A stretch of 64,000 nucleotides of DNA, from positions 372,001 to 436,000 of the forward strand of contig JBAJFG010000052.1 of assembly GCA_037903475.1 (NCBI GenBank), given 5' to 3'. This DNA is from Ancylostoma caninum (taxonomy: Eukaryota; Nematoda; Chromadorea; Rhabditida; Ancylostomatidae). Every line of letters begins with the position of its first letter. The first letter of the stretch is position 1. Positions 36,990 through 49,200 of the stretch are shown here, in pieces. The translations under genes were made by a program, and so were the position numbers. The notes beneath the pieces are model-generated. The model saw nothing but the letters and a program-made list of their open reading frames with translations, was not told the DNA's origin and did no database searches.

Positions 36990-39977
36990 TAACTAAAAAA
37001 TTCCTTGATGATCTAATATTTTCTCAGGAAATATGTTGCAAGAACAAAAACAGGGGAAAACTGGGGAAACCGATCAAAGGTATAGGGCCAATGGACCTCA
37101 TTACCTTCAGAATGCAAGGAAATAAACAATAACGTAAGCAAGAGGAAAACAACGACGATCGCGTGACCATGCCACTACAACACGCCCATAGCAATGCATT
37201 TGTTGCTGACAACAACCTCATCTAAATGATCCAGAAATACATTGTAGATGAGGACTTTATAGCTTTCATCCATATCTGAGCAAAATCGTCGCTAGAATGC
37301 TTGCAGACAGAAGGAAAATCTGTTGTTTGCTTGTTTACCAGTTTGTTTACCTAGATGAGACTGTTTGGCTCTAGCTAAGACCTCATTTTCAGCGAATTTC
37401 ATTTGTTTGTAGCGATGATTCCTGGGATTCGCAGACATAGACATAGATAGTTAATAATCATTGTAAGGGTAGAAGAGATGCGAATGCAAACAAGGTGTCA
37501 AGTCAAGTATAAAATTCGCAACAAATTGCCAGTATACTCAGAGATCTGCGAAGAGATGACGGCTATGAGGAAACTCCCACGCTTTTCCTCGATTTCATGA
37601 GAAGGAAAGCGTATTCATACGATCATATGAGTTTGTCGAATGAAAATATGCACCTGAGAGTCGGCAGTTAAGTGATAGCTGACCGGAAATTCGCGCTTCG
37701 CTTCAGAACTATTTAAATTACCGGAAACAGAGAAATGCGCCAACGAACGATGCACGGAGAAGTGAGGAAATCGGCGCAGAAGCGAGCCGTCAAAGCCACG
37801 CCCACTGAGGAAGCATTTGTCACGAAACTTGCATAAAACTTAGCACGAATTCAGTTTGCAGGGATGCGGCTGCGCTGATGCTGCACGTTCTGGGCTATTA
37901 GCATTCTGCAGGTCTGAAAATGCCGAATTCGTTGGTCCGAGGTCAAAACGGTAATCTCTTCTGATCCTGTAAATAAATGGAAAAATAGATAAATAAATAG
38001 AATCTTTGCATAAGTGTTTGTTGCTGGATAGTCAGAAGTTAGTTGCCTAGTGTTCCTTAGTAGGCGTAGAGGGACATCATAATGGTCAGTACACAGTGTT
38101 ACTCTTATGTGGTTCAAAATGTCTAGTGACTGAGGATAGGCAGTTTTGGGACTTGTCTGCGATGCGATAAGCCAGTGATAGTTAAAGATTTCTGGCAGAA
38201 AAATTGTTCGAACATTCTCGATTTCGAAAATTGCAGGAATGCCCAACTCCAATAAAGGTACTTCCGGAAGTTCGAGTGGTTTTCTTGCACTCAGAGGAAA
38301 AGAGGCTGTGTGCTGGTAGTTTAATGAATAAATTTTGAAATGCTAACATTTCACATCCATCCTGGAATATTCAAGCATTCAATCACTTGGATCCTGGAAA
38401 AATTCGGAAACCAGATAGCTGTTGAAGAATTTTTTCCGGTTTTCTTCACTTTTTTCTTCACAGTTTTTGGAATGATGCCCAACTCTTATATGATTGAGAA
38501 GTGAAATAGGGCTCAATTTTGAAGAAAAAAAAAACAAAACAGAAAATTTTAGGACCGAGGAGACCGAAGGGAACCTGTAAGGGAGAATCCAATGTAGCAG
38601 ATACGTAGGTCATACGATTACGTCACGACAAAAACGATGAGGTGTCAAGCCTCCTCACCTCAGTCTCGCAGAAGATCCGATTTCAAGAAAATGATCCGGA
38701 TTACAGCAGCCTACAAAACACTCCCACTGAGCCTTGAAAATAGCTGACTGAATAAGTTTTTCGGAGACGAACGTTACAAATAAGAGATTCTACGACGGGC
38801 ATATCACATGGGAGGTGGACGGGGAAATGAGCAAGGGACTTCGAGAAGGGGACCTCATAGATACACTGAAATGAAATTTTGCGCGGATTTAAAAATGAAA
38901 GGAATTGCGTGCGAGTGAGAGCAAGCCAGCAAGCATCAGCAAAGAATAGAAGGAAGAAAGGTGTCTAAACAAAGAGTAAAAAGCAGGGTGCTGGAGTGCT
39001 CTATAGCGAAAATATTGATACATTTTCAAATACATTGTAGGGAAATTCTTTAGCCCACTTGGGTAACATGCCCTTTACGTTTAAGCACCTTGATCATTTA
39101 TTTACCTGTTGACCATGAAATAACAAGACGGAAGAGGACCGAACATAAGCATTTAAGTGCAACAAAGTTTAAAAAGAAGTAAAAATCAACGCTTGAGTGA
39201 GGCCAAACAAGGAAGGACGATGTACTTGAAAGAAGAGTTATATAGTCTCTACCCTATTTTAGTTAAAATACTGAATAACATGTTGCCAGATAGGGGAAGG
39301 CTAACGATGACTTTTTCCTATGGCTGTTATTTCCATTGTTTTTCATTAACCATTACTGGGCAATATTAAAGAGGGAAGTGTAGCATTGGCAGGAAAACAG
39401 TTTGGATTTGTTTTGCACTGTTTACTCATTTATCGAGTAATTATCAACCGGGACACAAAATTATTCTCTCAAAAGGAGGAAGTAAAAGTGGACATTATAA
39501 ACATTGTTTACCTAATTGTGGTTCTCACCAGAAAAATAATTAATTAACGTATGCCTGTGAGACATTATGTGATTTTCTGGATTTCATATTATTTCAATCC
39601 AACATGGTAAAGATAGAAATTCCTCAGTCGAATTCAAAAGTAGTGGTTGAAACAAGTATTGAAAGCGGTCATACTCTTTCAACAGTTATCTAAATAAAAG
39701 CTTTATAAAATCTAAGCTATGTATATACTTCTCTCACTAGTACATAGTTTCAGAACCGAGTAGAAAACTAAGGTTCAGTCACTAGGCTCACGAGATGTTA
39801 TCGCTTGCATAAATGGGAGCCAATGGGTTTGGATTCCAAGTTTCTAGCTTATTTGTCATTTACATGTTACGTTGGTTGTTTATTCTGTATTGTTTGTTCT
39901 TATACGACAAAAGATGGCACACCATCGCGGTGTAATGAATAAAATAAAAATAAATATGAAGTCTTGATAGCTACATA
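36990..39977. other. About 3 kb of gene-free DNA
   Basis: AT-rich. No exon-like segment with a family signature and no tandem repeat. Short open frames (for example 37851-38252, minus) have unremarkable composition and no splice support. Confidence 0.4.
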
Positions 39978-40864
39978 TAAGGTTGATGCAAAAAAATGAC
40001 GCTTCTTCGTATTGACTCCAATTTCTCTCACAACTTTAATTAAGGATAAGTTCGGCAAACCATAAAGTTCCTTTAACTAGCAGGGACCATTGCTTTTCGT
40101 ATGCTTTCGTATGAGCAGATCCCTGACGCCGTAGGCTTATATCTCGCGGAACTGTGAAGCCAAGAACAACAAGAACCTTGTTTTTATATCGTCATGTATG
40201 GCGAATTTTTCTTGCGGAGTAAGAGTTCCTGGAGCTGGGAAAAGTGGCACAAATGTGAGAATTTTCCGGAAGAACATGATAACTTCTCAAGCGTTCCCCA
40301 TTGAAATTTTCAAAGTTTAAGCCAGCTCTTGGAAGCAAATTCTGACCGAAATTTGGGCAAGAATTTGCACAAAATGCGCTTTTCAGCGTCTTGAGCGTTT
40401 TTTCCAGCAGACAGTTCACGACTCTTAGAGGCCAATATAGCAATAGCTGTGGTTGAAGGTGTACTTCTTGAAAAGAAGGTTGGAGAGAACCATCCGCAAG
40501 AATCCTAGAAATAACGAAGGAAATGCTTGAGAAGTGCTCATCTACGTATGTACATATCCCTAGAAGTGAAGCCGTTGCACCAGGACTCACACGTGAAGTA
40601 GATTGTGACATCTTCGCCAAATACAAAGAATGTATTCTGGACTGCACTGTTCGTTGCGTAATAGAAAAATCAGGGAAGTTTGAAAAATTGAGAACGAAGT
40701 TTCTCGATATTTTCAATTTTTTCACTTCTGCTAACTGCGGCTGAAATGTCTTAAACTCACAGAATAAAAGAGCTTTGTTTGCTCTACAAGTGCTTTACCA
40801 TATCTAGATGTAAAGCTTTGAACAGACGAAAAAAAGTGGGGCCATTCCTTTTGCACCAACCTAA
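39978..40864. mobile_element. 887-bp mariner-like TIR element without recognisable transposase
   Basis: The ends TAAGGTTGATGCAAAA and TTTTGCACCAACCTAA are inverted copies with two mismatches, flanked by TA (39976-39977 and 40865-40866). AGGTTGGTGCAAAA is a typical mariner terminus. The interior has a 177-codon open frame (minus, 40192-40725), but I see none of the mariner transposase motifs in it, so it is probably a non-autonomous or captured interior. Confidence 0.65.
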
Positions 40865-40924
40865 TAAGATGACGATTACTTTCTAGGAGAGTATGTAATT
40901 GTACACATCTGTAAATGTAATTGG

Positions 40925-43900
40925 TCTTTGTACTGATCCACGGATCTCCCTCATAAGAGGGATCCCAGCCGGTTAGTCGCGAGGCTACGTGGCGCGTCCC
41001 CAGGTGGCGGATAGGGGGCTAATCGCGGACCACACGCGACCTTGTGCCTGCCCTGAGACGCGGGTGGATTCAGGGGATGGACTCCCTGTTTCTGCAGTGT
41101 CGGAACGATCCATACCTTCTGCCAGCGCGTGGGTGTGTTCATGCATGCGTGCGTGAGTGTACTTGCGTGTCTGCAGATTGTATCCTGCACATCTATCCGA
41201 CCAAAAGCCCTGCATTCAAGTGACTGGGAGGTACAAGGGAGGCGGTTCGGAGTCGCCTCCAACAAATAAGCTCCATCGTCCACTCCCGGGAAGCCCGGCT
41301 AACTTCCCGGTGAAATCCTACCCTAGCTACCCGCGGGGGAATAGAGCCCAGCAAGCTATCTCCTAAGGGTTTTCTTTTTCTTAAAGCTCGACACAGCAAT
41401 AATAAAGAGTGTTCCCCTGATCTCGGAAGAGTCACTGGTACGGCGGCGCCAGTGAGGACGAGGTCCGAGGGGTTATCTAGGCTGCCTAAAACCAGAAGGA
41501 CTATGATGACGATCTGTACCTTCAACGCACGCACGCTTGCATCGGAGGCTTCTATCGAGGATTTGATGATGCAGGCCAGGAAGATCAGGTACGACGTCAT
41601 CGGACTGACCGAGACGAGGAGACACCGGCCACTGAACGCCACCTTCGACACTGGAGAAGAACTGTTCCTTGGAACCTGCGACAGTAGAGGAGTTGGTGGA
41701 GTCGGTGTCCTCGTCAACACGAACTTGGCCATGAACATCGATTCGTTCGAACAGCTAACAACCCGAATCGGACGTTTGCGACTGAGAAGATGTGGATCAA
41801 TACCGGCCTTGACAATCTTCGTCGCCTATGCTCCAACATCCAGCTACGACGATGAAGAAATCGAGGCCTTCTACATGGACTTGGAGAAGTTCTACAGGGA
41901 AGACCACACTTTCTACAAGGTCATTGTTGGCGACTTCAACGCCAAGATTGGCCCTAGGAGAACGCCTGAGGAACTTCACATCGGTACCCACGGCCTACAG
42001 TGGAACGAACAGGGAGAGAGGCTGTCTGAGTTCATCATGACGACGAAGACCATCCATGGTAACTCACAGTTTCAGAAGCCAACCTCCCTACGGTGGACGT
42101 GGGAGTCACCCGGTGGAGAGTACCATAATGAAATTGACCACATCATCGTCAATCGAAGGTTCTGCCTGACCGACGTCGGTGTTGTACCGAAGTTCTACAC
42201 CGGATCAGACCATCGCCTCCTTCGTGCAAGATTCTTCTTCTCGCGCAAAGGAGAGAAAGCCGCGAAGTTCAGGAAGAGGGCTCCCAAATCCGTCATCAAT
42301 TGGGATCTCTTCACTTCGTTAGCCGGCTTTTGGGAAGATGCCGTTGTCGACAACATCGACGAAGAATACGATCGGCTTGTTCAACATCTCTGCGACAGCG
42401 CAAGGAGAGCCGAGGGCTCAAGATCCACCAAAAGACGACTGTCTTACGAGACCCTCGAGCTGATACGCCAGCGCGGAGTCGCGAGAGCCGCAGGCAACTA
42501 CCAACTGACGTCCGAGCTCGCAAAACGGTGCAGAGAAGCGATAAAAGAAGACCTTAAAGAGAGACGAGCAGCAGTATTGGCCGAAGCCGCAGAGGCAGGA
42601 AGAAGCATTCGCAACGCCCGCCGTGACTTCGCCAATCGTAAGACCAAGATGACCGCCCTCCGGCGCCCAGAAGGAACAATTTCTTCATCAAGACGGGTAA
42701 TGGAGAAGGTCATCTACGACTTCTACTCGGATCTCTTCGATAGCCACGTCCATCTCCCCCAATATCACCCAAGGGAGGATGGATACGTTGTCCCATCAGT
42801 TCTCCCTTCCGAAGTCCGACATGCCATCAAGTCGGTGAAGAATCGTACAGCACCGGGCCCCGACAGGATTCGACCGGAACATCTGAAGAACCTACCGCCA
42901 GTTCTTATCACCACCTTGGCTAGGCTCTTCACGCGGTACCTGTCGGAATGCAAGGTACCGAACCAATGGAAGACCAGCAGGACCGTGCTGCTGTACAAGA
43001 AGGGAGACCCACAGGACATCGGCAATTATCGCCCCATCTGTCTGTTGTCCGTCATCTACAAGCTTTTCACTCGAGTGATTCTAAATAGGATCGAAAGGAC
43101 ATTAGATGAAGGACAGCCGTGCGAGCAAGCAGGGTTTCGAAAAGGATTCAGTACGATCGATCACATACACACGGTCACTAGACTCATTGAAGTATCGCGA
43201 GAGTATAAGATGCCTCTCTGTCTCACGTTCATCGATTTGAAGAAAGCCTTCGACTCTGTGGAGACAGAGGCGGTCCTCAAAGCCCTGGGCAACCAGGGCA
43301 TACCTACTCAGTACATCAAGATATTTCGTGAGCTCTACAGCAACTTCACGACCAGGATTTCTCCATTCTACGACGACATCACTATCGACGTCAAGAGAGG
43401 GGTTCGACAAGGCGACACCGTGTCGCCAAAACTATTCAGCGCCACTCTCGAAGACGTCATGCGAAGACTGGAATGGGATTGCATGGGAGTGCAAATTGAT
43501 GGCCGGCGACTTAACCACCTTCGCTTCGCTGACGACATCGTCCTTATAACACCAACTATCGGCGAAGCGGAACGGATGCTGGCCGACTTTGACGACGCGT
43601 GTGGAAAGATCGGTCTCCAACTGAACCTGACGAAGACGATGTTCATGAGGAACGGATGGGTCCCGGATGCCCCATTCTCGCTCAACGGAACGACCATATC
43701 CGAATGCTCCAGCTACGTATATCTAGGTCGGGAAGTCAACATGATGAACGATCTCGCTCCAGAGCTGGGCAGGAGGAAGCGAGCGGCTTGGGGAGCCTAC
43801 AAGAGCATCGAGGACGTAGTGAAGAAGACGAAGAACACCAGGCTCCGTGCCCACCTCTTCAATACAACGGTTCTCCCTGCTTTGACGTACGCCTCGGAAA

Positions 43901-44380
43901 CCTGGGCGTTACGCAAGCAGGATGAGAATGCGGTCAACGTCATCGAACGCTCCATCGAGAGGGTGATGCTAGGAATAACCCGCCTCACACAAGTGAGGGC
44001 TGGAATACGGAGTTCCACCCTTCGTGAACAGTCGAAGATCAGGGACGCTGCCGCTTACGCCAAGTTGAGTAAGATCAGGTGGGCCGGACACGTGATGCGT
44101 CTTAACGACCACCGTTGGACAAGAGCCGTCAGCGACTGGACTCCACGGGACGTTAAGCGCACGACAGGAAGACCACCGACCCGATGGTCAGACTTCTTCA
44201 CGAAGTCCTTCAAAGAAAGATATAATGCTCTTCGTGTCCCTCGAACGGACAGAATCCACTGGACAACTCTGGCTCGCGAGAGGGACAAATGGAAGGATTG
44301 CTGGCGCCCGCTCGGTGCATCCGAAGATCAACGGGAGTCAAGGTGATCAAGGTGACTGATAGCATGAGATGTCTTTAACA
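40925..44380 (+). mobile_element. RTE-type non-LTR retrotransposon, apparently full length
   Basis: A GC-rich leader of about 520 bases, with a hairpin GGATCTCCCTC/GAGGGATCC at 40941-40964, precedes one long open frame (41452-44346). Directly after it come two copies of TCAAGGTGA (the first overlapping the stop) and then GACTGATAGCATGA, which fits the short, simple-repeat 3' tails of RTE elements. The 5' edge is set where composition changes, just after the TIR element at 39978-40864. I could not identify a target-site duplication, so both ends are approximate. Confidence 0.85.
41452..44346 (+). CDS. RTE endonuclease/reverse transcriptase, 964 residues, unbroken
   Basis: A single protein that nicks target DNA and reverse-transcribes its own RNA there (target-primed reverse transcription). 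An N-terminal AP-like endonuclease covers residues 18-260: TICTFNARTLA, IGLTETRRH, GDFNAKIG at about 159, NEIDHIIVNRRF, SDHRLL at about 252. The reverse transcriptase spans about 450-720: APGPDRIRPEHL, NYRPICLLSVIYKLFTRVIL, EQAGFRKGFSTIDHI, TFIDLKKAFDSVE, VRQGDTVSPKLFSATLED and the catalytic box FADD at 691-694. The tail has KIRWAGHVMRL and RDKWKDCWRP, usual for this clade. There are no stops or frameshifts and all visible catalytic residues are present. GC content is higher than in flanking DNA. A second in-frame ATG at 41503 could also be the start. Confidence 0.96.
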   Translation: MRTRSEGLSRLPKTRRTMMTICTFNARTLASEASIEDLMMQARKIRYDVIGLTETRRHRPLNATFDTGEELFLGTCDSRGVGGVGVLVNTNLAMNIDSFEQLTTRIGRLRLRRCGSIPALTIFVAYAPTSSYDDEEIEAFYMDLEKFYREDHTFYKVIVGDFNAKIGPRRTPEELHIGTHGLQWNEQGERLSEFIMTTKTIHGNSQFQKPTSLRWTWESPGGEYHNEIDHIIVNRRFCLTDVGVVPKFYTGSDHRLLRARFFFSRKGEKAAKFRKRAPKSVINWDLFTSLAGFWEDAVVDNIDEEYDRLVQHLCDSARRAEGSRSTKRRLSYETLELIRQRGVARAAGNYQLTSELAKRCREAIKEDLKERRAAVLAEAAEAGRSIRNARRDFANRKTKMTALRRPEGTISSSRRVMEKVIYDFYSDLFDSHVHLPQYHPREDGYVVPSVLPSEVRHAIKSVKNRTAPGPDRIRPEHLKNLPPVLITTLARLFTRYLSECKVPNQWKTSRTVLLYKKGDPQDIGNYRPICLLSVIYKLFTRVILNRIERTLDEGQPCEQAGFRKGFSTIDHIHTVTRLIEVSREYKMPLCLTFIDLKKAFDSVETEAVLKALGNQGIPTQYIKIFRELYSNFTTRISPFYDDITIDVKRGVRQGDTVSPKLFSATLEDVMRRLEWDCMGVQIDGRRLNHLRFADDIVLITPTIGEAERMLADFDDACGKIGLQLNLTKTMFMRNGWVPDAPFSLNGTTISECSSYVYLGREVNMMNDLAPELGRRKRAAWGAYKSIEDVVKKTKNTRLRAHLFNTTVLPALTYASETWALRKQDENAVNVIERSIERVMLGITRLTQVRAGIRSSTLREQSKIRDAAAYAKLSKIRWAGHVMRLNDHRWTRAVSDWTPRDVKRTTGRPPTRWSDFFTKSFKERYNALRVPRTDRIHWTTLARERDKWKDCWRPLGASEDQRESR

Positions 44381-45805
44381 AGTATGTAACCATATTCTTC
44401 ATATATTTCTGCATAAATGGAAGTTTGGGCTCTGATATTTAAGCCTTTTTTTATTATAGCAGAAACAAATCCATTTAGGCAAGATTGAAGTTACATGTTC
44501 ATGATGCGACCGTTTAACACCGAATGATTCATTTCCTGCGAACTGAAGGAAGAATTAATCCCAGCATTGAAAGTGAACATCCATAGACACTTCCTGTTTC
44601 TGAGATAGCAGCTCATCTGAGCTCCTCGGTAAACACCGATGGCTTCGAATGCCGAAAATAGTAATTTTGTCCGCAGAATAAAGCGTGTAATTTGTGATAA
44701 ACACTGTTTGTTGGAGGGATAAATTTGTTGTGAAATGACTGCGTAAACAAATTCTGTCCAGCAAAGTCATGAGGAATGAACGGAATGGAAATGGATCTTT
44801 ACCTCAATTTCTCTTGACTACGAAACCAGCATGATTTGTGATCCACAGATCTGCGAAGGATAGACTTTCAGGGAACTCATGTCCTATGCAATGCTTGGAC
44901 TCATAGACGCTATTGCACGGGTTTTGTTTTCATCATACATTATCATTTTTGCACCGTGAGTCAGTGGCAAACTAGGAGAAATTCTACGAATGGGACATTT
45001 GAAATTCGAGGAAATTGAATCTAAAATTCGAGGAAATTTTTGGAATCATCGAAATTGTGCCAATGGCATGCTTGTTTTTATGCTGCAACATACAAAAATA
45101 TGTAACATTTATATGCAAAGATACAAATGAGTAGATACATGAACAAAAATTATGTAACTAGGGAATTATGTAACTTTTGGGTAACTAGGAGAATTGATGA
45201 GGAAGGCTCAAGTCTAAGTGATGCCTAAGCCTCCAAGCAAAACCTCATAAACTACTAGTCATGCAGCTATTCAAGCTAGGCAGTGATGAGGAAGTACACT
45301 ATATGTATGTAGTAACCACTGAGTAGTCATCATGGTAACGTATAGCCCATGGTCCAGCTTCATGAGCCAGTGAGAAGAGTAGGTGTGGATTACCACGGCA
45401 GCTTCGTATCAATGGCTATTGTTCTACAAATACAAGTGAGAGAAATATGAACAATACCACTGGATTTGTACTCTTTTCAAGCTAAATCCTAAAGGTAACC
45501 GGCCCTATACGTTTCCTGGAGCTGCGAATGTGAAAATAAGAAGCAAATCCTAAGAATGGCGCAAAACAAACTGCCGCTAGTCGCATTATTCGGGAAATAT
45601 GAAGAAGCGGTGACTATTTTCATGGAAAGACTACGAGTGGAGGAGGTTCACAGGTACTGAAAGAAAGAAGACATTAGGATATCCTAGATTGGGCGTAGTT
45701 CTAGCAGTTTCACTCTCCTGAGTTTTGAGAATCAAGCCATTCCTCTGGTACGGAGTGGAACATACTCGTGGAATGTGCCATAAAATGTGTCAAAATATGC
45801 AGCGC
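44381..45805. other. Gene-free AT-rich DNA
   Basis: No open frame, exon-like segment or RNA gene that I can support. Confidence 0.4.
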
Positions 45806-45809
45806 TTAA

Positions 45810-46260
45810 AGGCAGTCCCACCTCAGGATCTTTCTTGAAACTTTGATATGGGAGAAATCTCCACTAGTTGATGTTGATCAAAGTGGTATACATGTTTCGT
45901 GCAAACTTGCAGAGAACTCCATTTTCTACCACCAACTTTTGGAGGGTTACGTGGGCGGAGTCAGGGCGGGAACACACTCTCTTCTTTGCCACAGATGGAG
46001 TTTCTATCCCATAAAGGAGTAAATGAGGAACTCTCACGAGGAGTATGAATTTCTCCAGAAGGTGTCCACCGGGAGTGAATTATTTAAGTAGCGCTTTGGC
46101 CCTCCCCTCCTTTGGCTCCGCCCACAGACTCGGTAAAGATTGTGTTTCAAAAACGGGCTTTTTTCGGCAGTTTTCCGCGGAACCAAACTTACCACTGTGA
46201 TCAGCAGCTCCTAGAGATTCTCTTCAGATGAAAATTTCAATAATGTATCTGAGATCACTA
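45810..46260. repeat. Dispersed repeat family B, copy 1
   Basis: Starts TTAA-AGGCAGTCCCACCTCAGG. It shares an ordered series of motifs with 58650-59115: CCCAC-TTCAG, GAGGAA-TCACGAG-AGTA, TTCTC-GGAAGGTG, TCCGCC-CA and GATCAG-AGCT-CT. Divergence is substantial, so the outer limits are estimates. Confidence 0.55.
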
Positions 46261-49200
46261 TCATGCAAGCACCAAAACGTATCTTTATTAACAAGTAGTG
46301 TAAGCAAAGTTATTAGTCCAAGACTTAATTCTTATCAACTAAGAATTCCATATTACAGGGAAATTCGAGTACCATAAAAAGAAGGAAGCTCCAACTTCTG
46401 AAGTTTGAGCTAACAAGAAGGATTTGGTGAGAGGGAGGTCTGCGATTGGCCATATCAGAGATCCGCCCAATCGTAGAGCTCAGCCGTACAGCCCTTTCCG
46501 ATTCAATGTTCCACACCTACATATTTTTTGTTTGATATCTTCTTTTTATTGAACTCGCTACTTTTACTTTTCACTTTTTTATATTCTTACCCGATCAGAT
46601 TTTCTTCATTGCAGTTTTCCTGAGAAAACATTCACTAATACACGCTAAAAAACGAGAACATTCCTCTACTGCACCAGATCCAAAGAGCAAAGGTACTTTG
46701 CAGCACAGAAAAACCTGCATAGGTTACCATGGAAGGAAATCTTCCACAGCATTGCGCGAACAAATTCGATGAGGAAAAACTTTCTCAAAGCTTCTGCCAA
46801 CTGGCAAGGACAGATTTTGAAATAAAAACCTCTTACATATACATACTCAGCATGTAGCATGTGTGGCTACAGCATGTTGAAGAAATGAAATACTCTAGTA
46901 AGAAAACAGGAAGCGTCCACGAAAACCCTCGGTTACCTAACACCTTAAGAGCTTTGTCGTGTTTTCGCTACAGGAAACTGGAGAAAATTGCGTGAGCAAT
47001 GAACAATATCTCGATTCCGTCCAGTTCTATAGCCGCGTTCAGGAGCAGTAAGAAATTATTCTGAGTAAGAAAATTAAAATAGTCCAAAAATATTCGCACC
47101 TTAGGAATGCGGAGACGGGTAAAATGAGAAAGCAAGTTCCCCTTCTCCGGCTAGTTATAGGAATTGAGCAGTAATTTTTTAAGATCTCATCCTCCCCTAA
47201 TTGGAATACTTTTTTGCTGACGAAATAATGTAACTTTATGTAGTTGATGAAGTTATTAAAGATTTTGTTTGTTTTGTTTGTTAATATGATATAAGCTAAA
47301 TAAAAGATCGTGGCAACTATAACATGTAAAACCAAGTAAATAAGACATCCAGCTAAACGAAGGAATTAGTAGAATAGAAACAGCTGAAGATTTAAGAAAA
47401 GGGGGAAGTTACTGTACAACAGGAAAAAAAACTCTGAACTTGTGTACTAACGGAAAAAAACTGGTGACGAGCAGAAAAAATCTTTCCCGCAAGGCTATTT
47501 TTCCGCATTGATAACAGGAAAAAGTAGTGAATGAATGAGGAAAGTTGCAGAACCTGGGAATTAGTACTCAACAGTAACCAGGAACTCCTTTGTCTAATAT
47601 TTTCATTCACTCGCAGCCCCTCAATCCCTTAATACTGATCTTCTCCGATGATAATTTCTTTGAACGGAAATGTCAAACATAATCCTTTTCTTTATGACAC
47701 CGTACTCGTTTTCAATGAGATTAAGAAGGTAGAATGTTGGATAGTTTGCCAGATTTTTCAAAAGTATTAAGTATCAGTGGTTGAACACTTTGTACCTTAC
47801 TCGCAATTGTTTATTATTGCTATGTTTATACACCTATTTTCAAGTACTTAACCCTGAAACAGATATCTTCATTGTTTTTCTTTTATTTTTGAAATCGTCA
47901 TGTATGTAGGTCCGCAAGTTGACAGAAACTCGAATTTCTTGCCCACGCTCCCGACCAATCTTATTGCTTTTCCCTCCCCCCCCCCCACACTTATTTTGAT
48001 CGGCAGTGATACCAAAGCACACACAAGTTCCAAATTTGGTGGATACCACACAGAAGTAATACTCACCGAAAATTTCCTAAATTATATTGCTTATGCCAAT
48101 CCGCCTACGCCGGCGTCTGTGAATGAGCATAGATCATCTATATGGTGACCCAACTCGGAATAGCGCTGGGTAACTAATAGAGTAATTATGGGTATTTCGC
48201 AATTGGATTTGCAGTCTCAGAAATAGGAATAGACACCGTCGGTGCAAATTCGGTTCAGCAACACTCTGTATGCTTGGATTAGGGCAAGTACTTATTCAGG
48301 ACACTGGGGGAAGTGTGCTAGAGTATGTAGATTCACTCCTGGAAGAGAAGAAATTATTGAAGATACGCCAATCCTACGGCGAGCTCTAACAAATGTGCAA
48401 GTTCACGAGGTTGTAGGATCTTGTTTGCGAACCGCATCCGGCTGCCCTCTAGTGCATATAATCGCTAGGAGGCCCTGTAATAGCGTCTATAAATAAATCC
48501 TCCTCCCATCCCAGAGATTTATGTAGCTTTAGCACGGGATGACCATGAAGATTATGACGACTAAAGTGTTAAGAGAATAAAAGGAATTAAAGTTACTGAT
48601 TACAGGACACTTTTGGGCCCGATTTCATCACTGAGACTACCCATGGTAAAAGGATTAACTTACCCAGATTCACCTTTCACCTTGCACGTATCTTCATGTT
48701 TACCCGCATATTTACCTATGCGTGGTTTTGTGCATATACAGTTGCTACTAAAATTCATACAAACAGGTACAACACTACCTATCCTTCCAGTGATTGATAC
48801 TTGGCGAAGGACGTCTGCAACCCTATTTTCTCTTTTACTGTTTTCTATGATTCATTTCATTTCTATTATTTCCATTTCTCCGACCAGGGACGAGCAAAAC
48901 TGCAGTTTCAGAAGTTTGGAAGTTTCTGAATCCTGGCGTTATGTGAGCTTTCTGTCTTCTAGATCTCTGGACGACTGGCAGTAGTAGAGTAAAACCGACT
49001 CATATATGCTGCTTTTATATCTTCAAGTTTTGCCAGGTTTCGAACTTTCGATTCCGACCATAAAGGTGGTAATGGAATTGCAACATCGGTATTGAAATGC
49101 ATGCTAACATCCTCAGCTGCTTGTTTTCCCCCTACTCAATGACAGCCAGTCTGAACACTCGTCGTGAATTGTAGCTGGAACAAAAACAGGAAACTATGGC

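Noticed and set aside
41193..41738. 181-codon minus-strand frame and other antisense frames across 41.2-44.3 kb
   Set aside because: Shadows of the GC-rich retrotransposon coding strand.
48613..48984. 123-codon plus-strand frame
   Set aside because: Low-complexity hydrophobic/Ser-rich composition, no splice context and no family similarity.
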